From DASQHW01 sp038238245 (lineage in GTDB: Bacteria > Actinomycetota > Acidimicrobiia > IMCC26256 > PALSA-610), in assembly GCA_038238245.1 (NCBI GenBank), contig JBBRXX010000011.1:62001-126000 (forward strand): a DNA stretch of 64,000 nucleotides, given 5' to 3'. A model generated the notes under the pieces. The model did no database searches. It saw only the letters and a list, made by a program, of their open reading frames with translations, and had not been told where the DNA came from. Positions 25,713 through 33,616 of the stretch are shown here, piece by piece (position 1 is the stretch's first letter; every line of letters starts with the position of its first letter). Made by a program: the position numbers and the translations under genes.

Positions 25713-26537
25713 ATGTTGCCGCTGCATCCCTGGAACCACGGCTTCACGTGGGCGACACCGCGCGGACCGTTCCGCCGCGTGACTGAGGAACAGGTCGCCC
25801 AGTTCGACGAACACGGCTTCGTCGTGCTCGAGGACCAGCTCGATCCTGCGCTCGTGGCCCAGGTCACCGCCGAGCTCGACACGTATGAGGCGCGTATCGA
25901 CGCGTTTCTACGAACCCAGGCCGACGAACGGATGATGATCGCGGAGTCAGGTGCGATCACGTTCACCACGCACCTGGTCGCGCAGTCCGAGCTCGCGCAC
26001 ACCTTTGCGACGCACGACGTCTTCGTCGACCTCTGCGCCGACCTCCTCGGTCCCGACGTCGACATGTACTGGGACCAAGCCGTGTACAAGAAGCCGGAGA
26101 AGCCGCGCCGCTTCCCGTGGCACCAGGACAACGGCTACACGTTCATCGAACCGCAGCAGTATCTGACGTGCTGGGTCGCATTGACAGACGCGACGCTCGA
26201 CAACGGATGCCCCTGGGTCGCTCCCGGCGTCCACAAGCTCGGGACACTCGCGCACGAATACGTCGACCCTCTCGGCTACGAGTGCTTCGATGAGCCGCCC
26301 GCCAAGATCGCCGCACCGGTGCGCGCCGGGGGCATCGTCGTGTTCTCGTCGCTCACGCCGCACATGACGGGACCGAACGTCACGGGCGACGTGCGCAAGG
26401 CGTACATCCTCCAGTACGCGCACGCTGGATCAGAGGTGCTGCGCGGCGATCCGAACGCCGGGCCGCCCACGCACCGGGAGCCGTGCAACGACCCGAAGCG
26501 TCAGTTCCCGGTCCTACGTCAAGGCATCCGCGTCTAG
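25713..26537 (+). CDS. Phytanoyl-CoA dioxygenase (PhyH) family protein
   Basis: A 274-residue Fe(II)/2-oxoglutarate oxygenase: FDEHGFVVLEDQLDPALVAQ near the N-terminus, PWHQDNGY with the first metal His and Asp, and LTPHMTGPNVTGDVRKAY with the distal His and the Arg for 2-oxoglutarate. Members hydroxylate branched lipids and diverse small molecules. It follows the VOC gene on the same strand and is likely co-transcribed. Confidence 0.8.
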   Translation: MLPLHPWNHGFTWATPRGPFRRVTEEQVAQFDEHGFVVLEDQLDPALVAQVTAELDTYEARIDAFLRTQADERMMIAESGAITFTTHLVAQSELAHTFATHDVFVDLCADLLGPDVDMYWDQAVYKKPEKPRRFPWHQDNGYTFIEPQQYLTCWVALTDATLDNGCPWVAPGVHKLGTLAHEYVDPLGYECFDEPPAKIAAPVRAGGIVVFSSLTPHMTGPNVTGDVRKAYILQYAHAGSEVLRGDPNAGPPTHREPCNDPKRQFPVLRQGIRV

Positions 26538-26649
26538 CGCGCGGGTTTCGAAACGCGTTCGACAACTCCACGCAAGGGCTGGTCTGCTCGCAAACCGCCA
26601 AGCACGAAGCGGCCCGCGCGCTCAACCTCTCTCCGCCCACACTCTCCGA

Positions 26650-26868
26650 CTAGGCGGCGACGGCGACGCGGCCGGGTTTCACGGTCAGCGTGTCGAGGCC
26701 GGCGAGGACGGCGTTGAGTTTCACGGTGACGCCGGCGCGGCCGAGCGCGACGATCTTCCCGCGGACCGGTGGCGCGCCATCGATCGAGATGCCGTAGCGC
26801 CGGAAGCCGCCCATGTCGACCAGGACCGGCATTCCCACCTGTGCTTGCACGCTGCCTCGACTGAACAT
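26650..26868 (-). CDS. Small hypothetical protein
   Basis: A 72-residue basic beta-rich protein (MFSRGSVQAQVGMPVLVDMG, then PPVRGKIVALGRAGVTVKLN). The ATG at 26868 has AAAGGG six bases upstream; an ATG at 26886 would add six residues. I recognise no family. The pattern of alternating hydrophobic residues suggests a PilZ-like or SH3-like barrel, but this is only an impression. Confidence 0.5.
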   Translation of the reverse strand: MFSRGSVQAQVGMPVLVDMGGFRRYGISIDGAPPVRGKIVALGRAGVTVKLNAVLAGLDTLTVKPGRVAVAA

Positions 26869-27069
26869 CGTCGGCCCTTTCGCCATCCCTCGCCGCGCAT
26901 TCCGCGGGGACTTCCAATATCCCCCGAATCACCCACTTTTCATCACAAATGTCGAACAACACGCTGACAACCCGCGGTGGCAGCGGCGAGCGGGCCGCCC
27001 CGGGCCGGCCCTGTCGAGCGCCACGGAAAGTGACTACAGCCGGGCCGATATCGCTCCGAGAACCGCTCT

Positions 27070-27798
27070 ATGTGGTCGCGGGAACGCGCCGTACGGGTTG
27101 TGGCCGTCGTCGTCCTGGCGATGGGCGGGAACGTCGCCGCCGGCGCCCGGGTGGGGGCATACGGCGCGACGTTGCCGACGCGCTCGGCATCGACAACTGG
27201 ACCGCCCGCGCCCGGAACCGTCGGCGCGCGGAGGACCAGTCCGAGCGCCGCGCCGGCAAGGCGGACCGCGCCGCCGAGGGTGTCGGCGTCGCGCAAGAAG
27301 AAGCATGTGCGAAGCGTTCCGCGGTCGTCCATACCGCAGCCGCCTCGTACGGCCGTTGCCGCGGGGCCGAGCACGTGTGAAGCCACAGTTGCCGCGATCG
27401 CGTGGCCACCGACGTGGCAGGTGCGCTGCGCCGGCGCGCGGCCCGGGATCTTGGGATTGACGGATACCGCGGGCAAGACGACCACTTTGTATGTGCGGCC
27501 TGAGGAGAGTCCCTCGCGTTTGCGGGTGGTCGCGCTGCACGAAGCCGGTCACGCCTGGGATCTCGCGCAACTCGACCGCGCCAAGATTGCACAGTGGTGC
27601 GCGGCACGGGGCTGCGACGCCGCGCACTTCTTTTCCGGCGGCGCGCGCGGATCCGGATGGGCCGAGCCTGGCGGCGCCGAAGACTGGGCCGCGTCATGGG
27701 ACTCCTGCCACGGCGGCGAGTACCACCGGTCCTATCTCGGGCTCGCACCACCGACCGCCGCCCAATGCGCGTTGCAGAACACGCTCACGGGCTACTGA
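27070..27798 (+). CDS. Putative secreted protein with HEAGH zinc-protease-like motif
   Basis: The 242-residue protein has a basic N-terminus and hydrophobic stretch (RAVRVVAVVVLAMGGNVAAG) suggesting a signal peptide, a long Thr/Pro/Ser/Arg linker (residues 30-95), and a C-terminal domain with RVVALHEAGHAWDLAQLDR, a match to HExxH. Four or more cysteines (WCAARGCDAAHFF, SWDSCHGGEY, QCALQN) could form disulfides outside the cell. The WAASWDSC segment follows the HEAGH helix as in other small actinobacterial metallopeptidase-like proteins. Enzyme activity is inferred only from the motif. Confidence 0.6.
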   Translation: MWSRERAVRVVAVVVLAMGGNVAAGARVGAYGATLPTRSASTTGPPAPGTVGARRTSPSAAPARRTAPPRVSASRKKKHVRSVPRSSIPQPPRTAVAAGPSTCEATVAAIAWPPTWQVRCAGARPGILGLTDTAGKTTTLYVRPEESPSRLRVVALHEAGHAWDLAQLDRAKIAQWCAARGCDAAHFFSGGARGSGWAEPGGAEDWAASWDSCHGGEYHRSYLGLAPPTAAQCALQNTLTGY

Positions 27799-27800
27799 CG

Positions 27801-28553
27801 CGCACCGGCCTCAGTCGCAGAGAAATCCACGTCTCTCCCACGCCGCGGTGGGCCAAACTGCGTGACACGGTGGTCGATCGCTTGTTCTCCGAGCCCAGTC
27901 TCGCCGCGCTGTACGACCGCTTCTGTCCGTGGGAGCCGAGAGGCGACTTCAGCTTCTACCTGCCGCTGGTGATGTCGGCGGAGGCGGTGCTCGATGTCGG
28001 CTGCGGGACGCGCTCGGACGTCGAGTGGGTCCGCGGAGACCTTGCCGCGGTGGACTGGGCCTCGTCCGATTGGGACGGAGCATTCGACCTCGTCGTCATG
28101 ACCGGTCATGCATTCCAGGTGTTCCTCGAGGATGACGAGTTGCGCGCGTCGTTCGCCGCGATCCGGTCGGTCCTGACCGAGGACGGCCGCTTTGCGTTCG
28201 AAACCCGAAATCCGCCCGCGCGTGCGTAGGAGAGCTGGACGCCGGCCAACGCGGTGGAAGTCGTCGGCGTCGACGGCGCGGTGGTGCGGATGGCGCACGA
28301 GGTCGACACACCGGTTGCCGGGAACACCGTTTCCTTCACCATCACGTTCACCAGTCCGAGCTGGGACCGGCCGCAGACCAGCCGGAGCACGTTGCGGTTC
28401 CTCGACGCCGGTTCGCTGTCAAACTTCCTCGCCGATGCCGGTCTGGCGATCGAGGAGCAGTTCGGGGATTGGGACCGGCAGCCGCTGACCGACACGAGCC
28501 CGGAGATCATCACCCTCGCACGACGGGTTCCGGCCGCGATCAGCAGACGATGA
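27801..28553 (+). pseudogene. Decayed class I methyltransferase (in-frame TAG and core deletion)
   Basis: One frame reads RLFSEPSLAALYDRFCPWEP, then AEAVLDVGCGTRSDVEWVRG, WDGAFDLVVMTGHAFQVFLE, FETRNPPARA and a TAG stop at 28227-28229. The same frame continues ESWTPANAVEVVGVDGAVVR to a proper end at 28553. Homologous methyltransferases have Trp at or near the stop, so TGG to TAG is likely. In addition, about 30 residues between the SAM loop (GCGT) and DVEW are missing. Both lesions point to a dead gene. Confidence 0.7.
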
Positions 28554-28601
28554 TCAGAGGCAACTGGCCGCCACGCCAAAGTTCGACGACGATGTGCGGG
28601 T

Positions 28602-28853
28602 ATGCCGGACCAGGAACCGCCGAGGGAGAGCGACCTCGAGCAGGTGGGTTGGTGGCTTCCACCCGACGAAGGCGAGCGCGGCTACCTGCTCCACATGGAG
28701 GGCGCCAAGCCGGAGGCGCTCCCCTGGCAACCCGTATACCTCGTCCGGCAACGGCGGCGGTCGGTGGTCCGATGGGCGATGCTCGGCGTGCTTCTCCCCC
28801 TCGTCGGAGGCCTGGCCGTCGGCGTCGCGATCGTGGCGCTGCTCCACACCTAG
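28602..28853 (+). CDS. Small single-TM protein
   Basis: The 83-residue product has a charged N-terminal half (PDEGERGYLLHMEGAKPEAL) and one C-terminal hydrophobic segment (AMLGVLLPLVGGLAVGVAIVALL), so it is a tail-anchored membrane protein. It converges on the acyltransferase gene. No family was recognised. Confidence 0.55.
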   Translation: MPDQEPPRESDLEQVGWWLPPDEGERGYLLHMEGAKPEALPWQPVYLVRQRRRSVVRWAMLGVLLPLVGGLAVGVAIVALLHT

Positions 28854-28867
28854 TCGACCCGCGCCCT

Positions 28868-30016
28868 TCACGCGGAGGCCGCACCGCGCACTCGGTTCTT
28901 CCGGCGTAAGAAGGGTTGTTCGATCACGTAGTACGACACCGTCGAGATCACGAGCGCGGCACCGACGCCGACGATGAAGCGAATCGGGCCGGGCCAGTCC
29001 GGGTCTTTTCGCTGAATGGTCCAGAACAACGGGTAGTGCCAGAGATATAGCGAGTACGAGATACGACCCAGGAACACGAGCGGCGTCGCGGAAAGCACGC
29101 GGGTGTACCAGCCCACACCACCGCACACCGCACCGACGATCGCGATGGCAGCGCAGCATGCAAGGGCCGTGTACAGCCACTGCGGGAGCAACGACGACGT
29201 CCAGTCGATCGTGAACGCGGCAACGATGAAGGCGCCGAGTGCGGTCGCGCCGAGGGCCGCCCACACCCAGGCCGGAACTCGCGCCGTCCAGCCCGCCGCG
29301 AACACGATCGCGGCGACCGCGCCCATCAGGGGCGCGTCCAACCGCGTCGACGTACTGAGGTAGATCGGAAGCCAGTTGTTGCCGTCGAAGCGCACCGCGC
29401 GCCACACGAACACGGCCGCGACACCCGCGACGGCCAGCATCAACTGCGCGCGCCGTGACCAACCTGCGCGCGCGGTCGCCCACAGCGCCAGTGCCCAGAT
29501 GATGTAGAAGTGCACTTCGATCGCAAGCGACCAGGTCTGGATGTACTCCGTCGACACATGGAGGTGCGGGCTCAGCAGGTGCCCGACCGGATTGTCGCCG
29601 CCCTTCATCACCCAGTTCGTTGTGAAGGTGAGCACGGCGAATGCGCTGTCGACCGCGTGATGCGCTCCCGGCCCACCTCGTATCGCCGCGATGACGTACA
29701 AGACGGTGACGAACGCGATCAGGGCCGGCAGCAGTCGTAGCGCCCGTCGCCGCGCGAAGTGCACGAGATCGATGCGGCCGGTCCGGTCTTGTTCTGCCAG
29801 CAAGAGCGCGGTGATCAAGAACCCGCTCAACACGAAGAAGAGGTGGACTCCGAGCGCCCCGTTCTTCGCGAGCCACGCGTCTGCACTCGGCCACAACGCG
29901 TTACCCGAATGGACGAGCACGACGAGCACGATTGCGACCCCACGCATGCCGTCGAGGGCGTGCTGATGGCCGAGGCCGGAACGGGCGGTGCCTACGCGTC
30001 GAGCGGGAGACGTCAT
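28868..30016 (-). CDS. Acyltransferase 3 (OafA-like) membrane protein
   Basis: A 382-residue integral membrane acyltransferase with about ten TMs. The family signature is at the N-terminus: ALDGMRGVAIVLVVLVHSGN with the catalytic His, then GVHLFFVLSGFLIT and FARRRALRLLPALI. The C-terminal SYSLYLWHYPLFWTIQ and IEQPFLRRKN are also typical. It O-acylates cell-surface glycans, lipids or antibiotics. It is in a leftward run with the SnoaL and nucleotidyltransferase genes but 89 bp apart. Confidence 0.85.
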   Translation of the reverse strand: MTSPARRVGTARSGLGHQHALDGMRGVAIVLVVLVHSGNALWPSADAWLAKNGALGVHLFFVLSGFLITALLLAEQDRTGRIDLVHFARRRALRLLPALIAFVTVLYVIAAIRGGPGAHHAVDSAFAVLTFTTNWVMKGGDNPVGHLLSPHLHVSTEYIQTWSLAIEVHFYIIWALALWATARAGWSRRAQLMLAVAGVAAVFVWRAVRFDGNNWLPIYLSTSTRLDAPLMGAVAAIVFAAGWTARVPAWVWAALGATALGAFIVAAFTIDWTSSLLPQWLYTALACCAAIAIVGAVCGGVGWYTRVLSATPLVFLGRISYSLYLWHYPLFWTIQRKDPDWPGPIRFIVGVGAALVISTVSYYVIEQPFLRRKNRVRGAASA

Positions 30017-30105
30017 TCACCACCTCCCGTAACCCGACGCGCGCCGCGGACGCGAAACGTACACGACCCCTCGATGCGCAGGTTCCGTCCTCCCGACGCC
30101 CGGTC

Positions 30106-30495
30106 CTACCGGCGCAAGGCGTCGAGCATCGCGGGCCCGTCGATATAGGACTCGTAGCGGACGACCTTGCCGTCGCGCAGCTCCCACACGTGGACGATCG
30201 GGACGTCGAACCGGGCGCCGTTCGCCAGCACCTTGCCCTGGGTCCGCCCGGTCAGCAGGACGTGGTCCCCTGCCGCGTACAGGCGCTCGGTGACCACGTG
30301 GGACTCGACGTGCTCGATCAGCTTCAACAAGAACGAGAACAGTCCGTGGTGGCCCTGGTAGCTCCCGCCCCACGGAACCTCGGGACTCTGGTACACCTCG
30401 ACATCGTCGGAGAAGTACTCCTGAATGAGCTTCATGTCGCGCGCGGCAAAGGCGCCATAGACGCGCCGCACTGTCTCGAGATTGTCATCGGTCAT
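30106..30495 (-). CDS. SnoaL-like / NTF2-fold protein
   Basis: A 129-residue NTF2-like protein (MTDDNLETVRRVYGAFAARD, FSDDVEVYQSPEVPWGGSYQ, VPIVHVWELRDGKVVRYESY). It starts inside the 3' end of the nucleotidyltransferase gene with an 11-base overlap and has a GGGAG site. Members are cyclases, isomerases or binding proteins for small hydrophobic molecules. The function is unknown here. Confidence 0.75.
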   Translation of the reverse strand: MTDDNLETVRRVYGAFAARDMKLIQEYFSDDVEVYQSPEVPWGGSYQGHHGLFSFLLKLIEHVESHVVTERLYAAGDHVLLTGRTQGKVLANGARFDVPIVHVWELRDGKVVRYESYIDGPAMLDALRR

Positions 30496-31207
30496 CGGCA
30501 GCTCCCAACGCCTCACGCATTCGGCCGACGGCGACGGAGAGATCAGCGCCGAGGGCACGCAACGTCGGCTGCACGTCATCGAGACCGGCCTGCGCGAGCA
30601 GCTCCTTCTCGGGCAGGTACCAGGTGCCGGCTTCGCACAACCGCGCGTGAGCCTCGCCGAGCGCGGCCACCGCGAGATTGCCCGCGCAGCCCGTCGCGTC
30701 GTCTCGCAACGCGTGTGCGGCCGCGAACTTCAAGGCGCCGGTCACGATGCGACGCCACCACGCCGGCGCGGTCTGGCGCAACGCATCGGGGAACGCGGGA
30801 GTGGGCAGTGATCCGGTCAGCACTCGCTGCAACGCGAGCTCGGCCGGCGCGACATAGGTGGGGACGCCCGCGACATAGCCGACCTCGCGGTACACGTGGA
30901 AGCAGCCTCGCTCGGCATCACGCGTCCACTCCTCGACCTGGTCGAGGTCGCGATAGACGAGGTCGACGCGCTGCCCGTCGATGACGAGCCATGCGCCGCC
31001 GTTCACGACGCGCCCCCACTCCCCCGGCCCGAACACCTCGCCCTCGAAGCCGAGCGCACGCACGTCGGCGGGATCGATCGTGTCGCGGTAGTACAAGCCG
31101 AAATCCCAGTCGGAGTACGGACGCGCCCGGCCCGTTGCGCGGGAGCCACCGAGCGCCACCGCGACGACCCCGGGAATCTGCGAGAGACGGGGGGCGAGAT
31201 GCTCCAC
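30485..31207 (-). CDS. Nucleotidyltransferase-domain protein (KNTase/aminoglycoside adenylyltransferase-like)
   Basis: A 240-residue protein with the polymerase-beta NT motif VALGGSRATGRARPYSDWDF (GS followed by DxD-like acidic pair), then a helical C-terminal domain. The substrate-binding parts do not match a known resistance class. It starts at a GTG and overlaps the SnoaL gene. It could adenylylate a small molecule. Confidence 0.7.
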   Translation of the reverse strand: MEHLAPRLSQIPGVVAVALGGSRATGRARPYSDWDFGLYYRDTIDPADVRALGFEGEVFGPGEWGRVVNGGAWLVIDGQRVDLVYRDLDQVEEWTRDAERGCFHVYREVGYVAGVPTYVAPAELALQRVLTGSLPTPAFPDALRQTAPAWWRRIVTGALKFAAAHALRDDATGCAGNLAVAALGEAHARLCEAGTWYLPEKELLAQAGLDDVQPTLRALGADLSVAVGRMREALGAADDR

Positions 31208-31318
31208 ACCCGGGACCGTAGACGCGGGTCGGCCCCGGCCGAACGAGGCCGGGGCCGATCTCTGTGGCGCCAGTACGTGGTGCGGGGGGACTACCGCGTC
31301 CGGCGCACAACAGGTTGG

Positions 31319-31468
31319 TCAGGCGGCTCGACAGTCGTCGTCGACCACCTCATGGTGGCGCAACGCTCCGAGGGTGCGTTCCCATTCCAACTGCGATGCG
31401 AGCCAGGAAAGTGCCTGGAGCTTCGCCTCGGTCCGGGTACCGCTCGCGCCTGTTCCGATCGAGCGCAT
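31319..31468 (-). CDS. Small helical protein divergent from merR
   Basis: The 49-residue reading frame MRSIGTGASGTRTEAKLQAL, then SWLASQLEWERTLGALRHHE is preceded by AGGAG at good spacing. It is divergent from the MerR regulator and shares its control region. The helix-rich, Trp-containing composition looks coding. No family is recognised. Confidence 0.45.
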   Translation of the reverse strand: MRSIGTGASGTRTEAKLQALSWLASQLEWERTLGALRHHEVVDDDCRAA

Positions 31469-31528
31469 CGTCACTCCTAGGTTGTTCATCCCGACCTCGA
31501 TTCGACTGCTACGTTCCAGCGGGCCCCT

Positions 31529-31548
31529 GTTCACAGATGCTCGTGAAC
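31529..31548. promoter_or_regulatory. Inverted repeat GTTCAC-N8-GTGAAC
   Basis: Perfect 6-bp arms (31529-31534 and 31543-31548) lie between the small leftward gene and merR, on the side of the small gene. It may be a second regulator site. Confidence 0.4.
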
Positions 31549-31566
31549 AGATACTCCTGGTGGAAC

Positions 31567-31594
31567 GACACTGAGAGCATATACTCACAGTGTC
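31567..31594. promoter_or_regulatory. Long dyad in the merR upstream region, candidate MerR operator
   Basis: Arms GACACTGAGAG (31567-31577) and CTCACAGTGTC (31584-31594) pair with one mismatch around a CATATA centre. MerR proteins bind dyads inside long-spaced promoters, and this lies 38 bases upstream of the merR start. Confidence 0.6.
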
Positions 31595-31631
31595 ATTGCT
31601 GTCAACGCAGGGCGATCGTAAAGGAGCCGGG

Positions 31632-32354
31632 GTGGACGAAACCCGGTGGCGGATCGACGAATTGGCCCAAAAGTCCGGCATTACCGTCGACACCATCCGG
31701 TACTACTGCCGCGAAGACGTCCTCATGCCACCCGAGCGGTCGGGGCGGCACAAGCTCTACGGACCCGCCCACCTCGAGCGACTGGCCGGGATCCGCCGCC
31801 TCCAGGAGCAACGGTTCTCGCTCGCCGCGATCCGGGCCATCCTCACCTCCGACCGTCCCGGGCTCGAGGGGCTGTTCGCGACCCACGGCGGCAGCTACAC
31901 GTTCGACGAGCTCGTGAATGCCTCCGGCGTGGAACGCTCACTCGTCGAACGACTGCGCGAGGTGGCACTGCTCGCCGACCCGATCTCGCTCGGCCGCGAG
32001 AGCTACGACGACAGTGACCTCGCACTGCTCCGGGCGGTCGTCGAGCTGGGTGAGGTCGGCATGACCGAGGACATCCTCGTCGGGCTCGGCGCCATCTACG
32101 TGCGGCATTTCCGCGCCCTCCAGGCCGACGTGCACGCCATGCTCTCGGGACGCGACCACGAGGGAGACCAGGAGGAGCTCGTCGAGGTCCAGCGCAAGCT
32201 CACTGCGAACTCGCGACGCATGATCCCCGCCGTCGACCGCGTCCTCAACTACGTGCATCAGACGACGATCCAGCGGCTCACACTCGAAGCCGTCCGGACC
32301 GCACAGGAGACGGGCACCGGCGTCGGCGGGGTACGCGTCGGGTCCGAGGACTAG
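31632..32354 (+). CDS. MerR-family regulator
   Basis: A 240-residue MerR protein. The N-terminal winged helix is RIDELAQKSGITVDTIRYYC followed by RLAGIRRLQEQRFSLAAIRAIL. The C-terminal 130 residues are a long effector or dimerisation region without clustered metal-binding cysteines, so a metal sensor is unlikely. I chose the GTG at 31632, preceded by AAAGGAG, over an upstream GTG at 31590 that would lie inside the dyad. It converges on the amidohydrolase gene; its target may be itself and the small leftward gene. Confidence 0.8.
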   Translation: MDETRWRIDELAQKSGITVDTIRYYCREDVLMPPERSGRHKLYGPAHLERLAGIRRLQEQRFSLAAIRAILTSDRPGLEGLFATHGGSYTFDELVNASGVERSLVERLREVALLADPISLGRESYDDSDLALLRAVVELGEVGMTEDILVGLGAIYVRHFRALQADVHAMLSGRDHEGDQEELVEVQRKLTANSRRMIPAVDRVLNYVHQTTIQRLTLEAVRTAQETGTGVGGVRVGSED

Positions 32355-32367
32355 GCGCGCGCGTCAC

Positions 32368-33534
32368 TTAGTCGTCGAGGTGCCAGATGCGCGCCGCGTT
32401 GCCACCGGTGATCCGCGCCTTTTCGTCGTCCGCGACACTCCCCATCATCTCTTCGATGGTCTTCCGCGAGTACGGCCAGTCGTTGCCGTGGTGCGGATAG
32501 TCGCTCGACCACATCATGTTGTCGACGCCGACGCGGTTCCGGAGCTCGACACCAGTGCGGTCGACGATGAAGCTCGCGGCGTTGTTGCGGTACCAGTACG
32601 TGGACGGCGGCTGCTTCAGCGGCAGATCACCCCATACCCGGTTGCGCCACCAGCGGTCGTCGATGCACTCGAGGAAGTGCGGGATCCAACCCACGCCCGT
32701 CTCGATCCAGCAGACCTGGAGCTCGGGGAAGCGGTCGAACACACCCGTGAAGATGATGTCGGTGATCGCACCCGTCGCCATCGAGAACACGTGGCTCATG
32801 CCACCGATCGCCTTGGCGCGCGTCGCTTCGCTGCGCATGTCGTACAGCTGATTCCCCTTTGCGACCGCGGCCTTGCGGGAGGCGCCTCGCTGCGCCCGGC
32901 TGATGATGTTGATGTGGATGGAAACCGGGATGCCCTCGTCGACCGCGGCGGCCCAGAACGGGTCGTCGTCGCGCGAGATGCTGCCGCGACCGCTCGGCCA
33001 GTTCGAGATCAGCACGCCCTTGGCCCCGCGCGCCTTGGCCTTGCGCAGCGAGTCGACCGCGTTGTCGATGCCGAGAGACGGGATCTGCGCGAGACCGATC
33101 AGACGCTTCGGGTCGGGCGCGCAGAACTCCTCGAACAAGAAGTTGTTGTAGGCCTCGACGCCGGCGAGCACGAAGTCGTCATCGTCGTCGCCGAGGAAGT
33201 GACTCATCGTGCGTTGCGGCGGGAACAGCACCTCCGCGTCGATCCCGTCGATGTCCATGTCGGCGAGCCGCGCCTCACCGTTGTAGCAACCCTTGCGCGC
33301 CTCTTCGTAGGTCACGCCGAACCAGCGGAACTTGTCGAACGGCATTCCCGGCGTCGAGACGAGCCCGATCGGATCGGGATCGCCGCCGACCGCGGTCAGC
33401 CACGCGTCGCCGCCTTCGGGATCCTTCACGAGCTTGGGCGCCTTCTCCTGGTGCTTCGACGGCAGCCAGTTCTGCCAGATGTCGGGCGGCTCGAGGATGT
33501 GGCAGTCGGCGTCGACGATCTGGTGGTCGGCCAT
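32368..33534 (-). CDS. Amidohydrolase 2 family metal-dependent hydrolase/decarboxylase
   Basis: The 388-residue protein starts MADHQIVDADCHILEPPDIW with the D-x-H metal motif, and has GIPVSIHINIISRAQ, FPELQVCWIETGVGWIPHFL and MMWSSDYPHHGNDWP with the late Asp and His. This is the ACMSD-like TIM-barrel family that decarboxylates or hydrolyses ring-derived acids. It is divergent from the CaiB-type gene across a gap with a strong palindrome. The context suggests catabolism of a cyclic acid; the substrate is unknown. Confidence 0.8.
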   Translation of the reverse strand: MADHQIVDADCHILEPPDIWQNWLPSKHQEKAPKLVKDPEGGDAWLTAVGGDPDPIGLVSTPGMPFDKFRWFGVTYEEARKGCYNGEARLADMDIDGIDAEVLFPPQRTMSHFLGDDDDDFVLAGVEAYNNFLFEEFCAPDPKRLIGLAQIPSLGIDNAVDSLRKAKARGAKGVLISNWPSGRGSISRDDDPFWAAAVDEGIPVSIHINIISRAQRGASRKAAVAKGNQLYDMRSEATRAKAIGGMSHVFSMATGAITDIIFTGVFDRFPELQVCWIETGVGWIPHFLECIDDRWWRNRVWGDLPLKQPPSTYWYRNNAASFIVDRTGVELRNRVGVDNMMWSSDYPHHGNDWPYSRKTIEEMMGSVADDEKARITGGNAARIWHLDD

Positions 33535-33567
33535 TGCGGACACCGTCCTTTGCTGACGCCCAGGTAC

Positions 33568-33583
33568 CTGACAGGCGTGTCAG
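33568..33583. promoter_or_regulatory. Palindrome CTGACA-N4-TGTCAG between divergent catabolic genes
   Basis: Perfect 6-bp arms with a GGCG centre, midway in the 82-bp gap between the amidohydrolase and CaiB-type genes. The size is typical of a TetR or GntR operator. The cognate regulator is not evident. Confidence 0.55.
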
Positions 33584-33616
33584 TTTAGGGACCGCGGCGC
33601 GTACACTCCAGCCCTC

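Noticed and set aside
26540..26652. Fragment reading QTAKHEAARALNLSPPTLSD that looks like an HTH remnant
   Set aside because: Only about 20 residues resemble an HTH, no flanking homology or start; too short to call a pseudogene.
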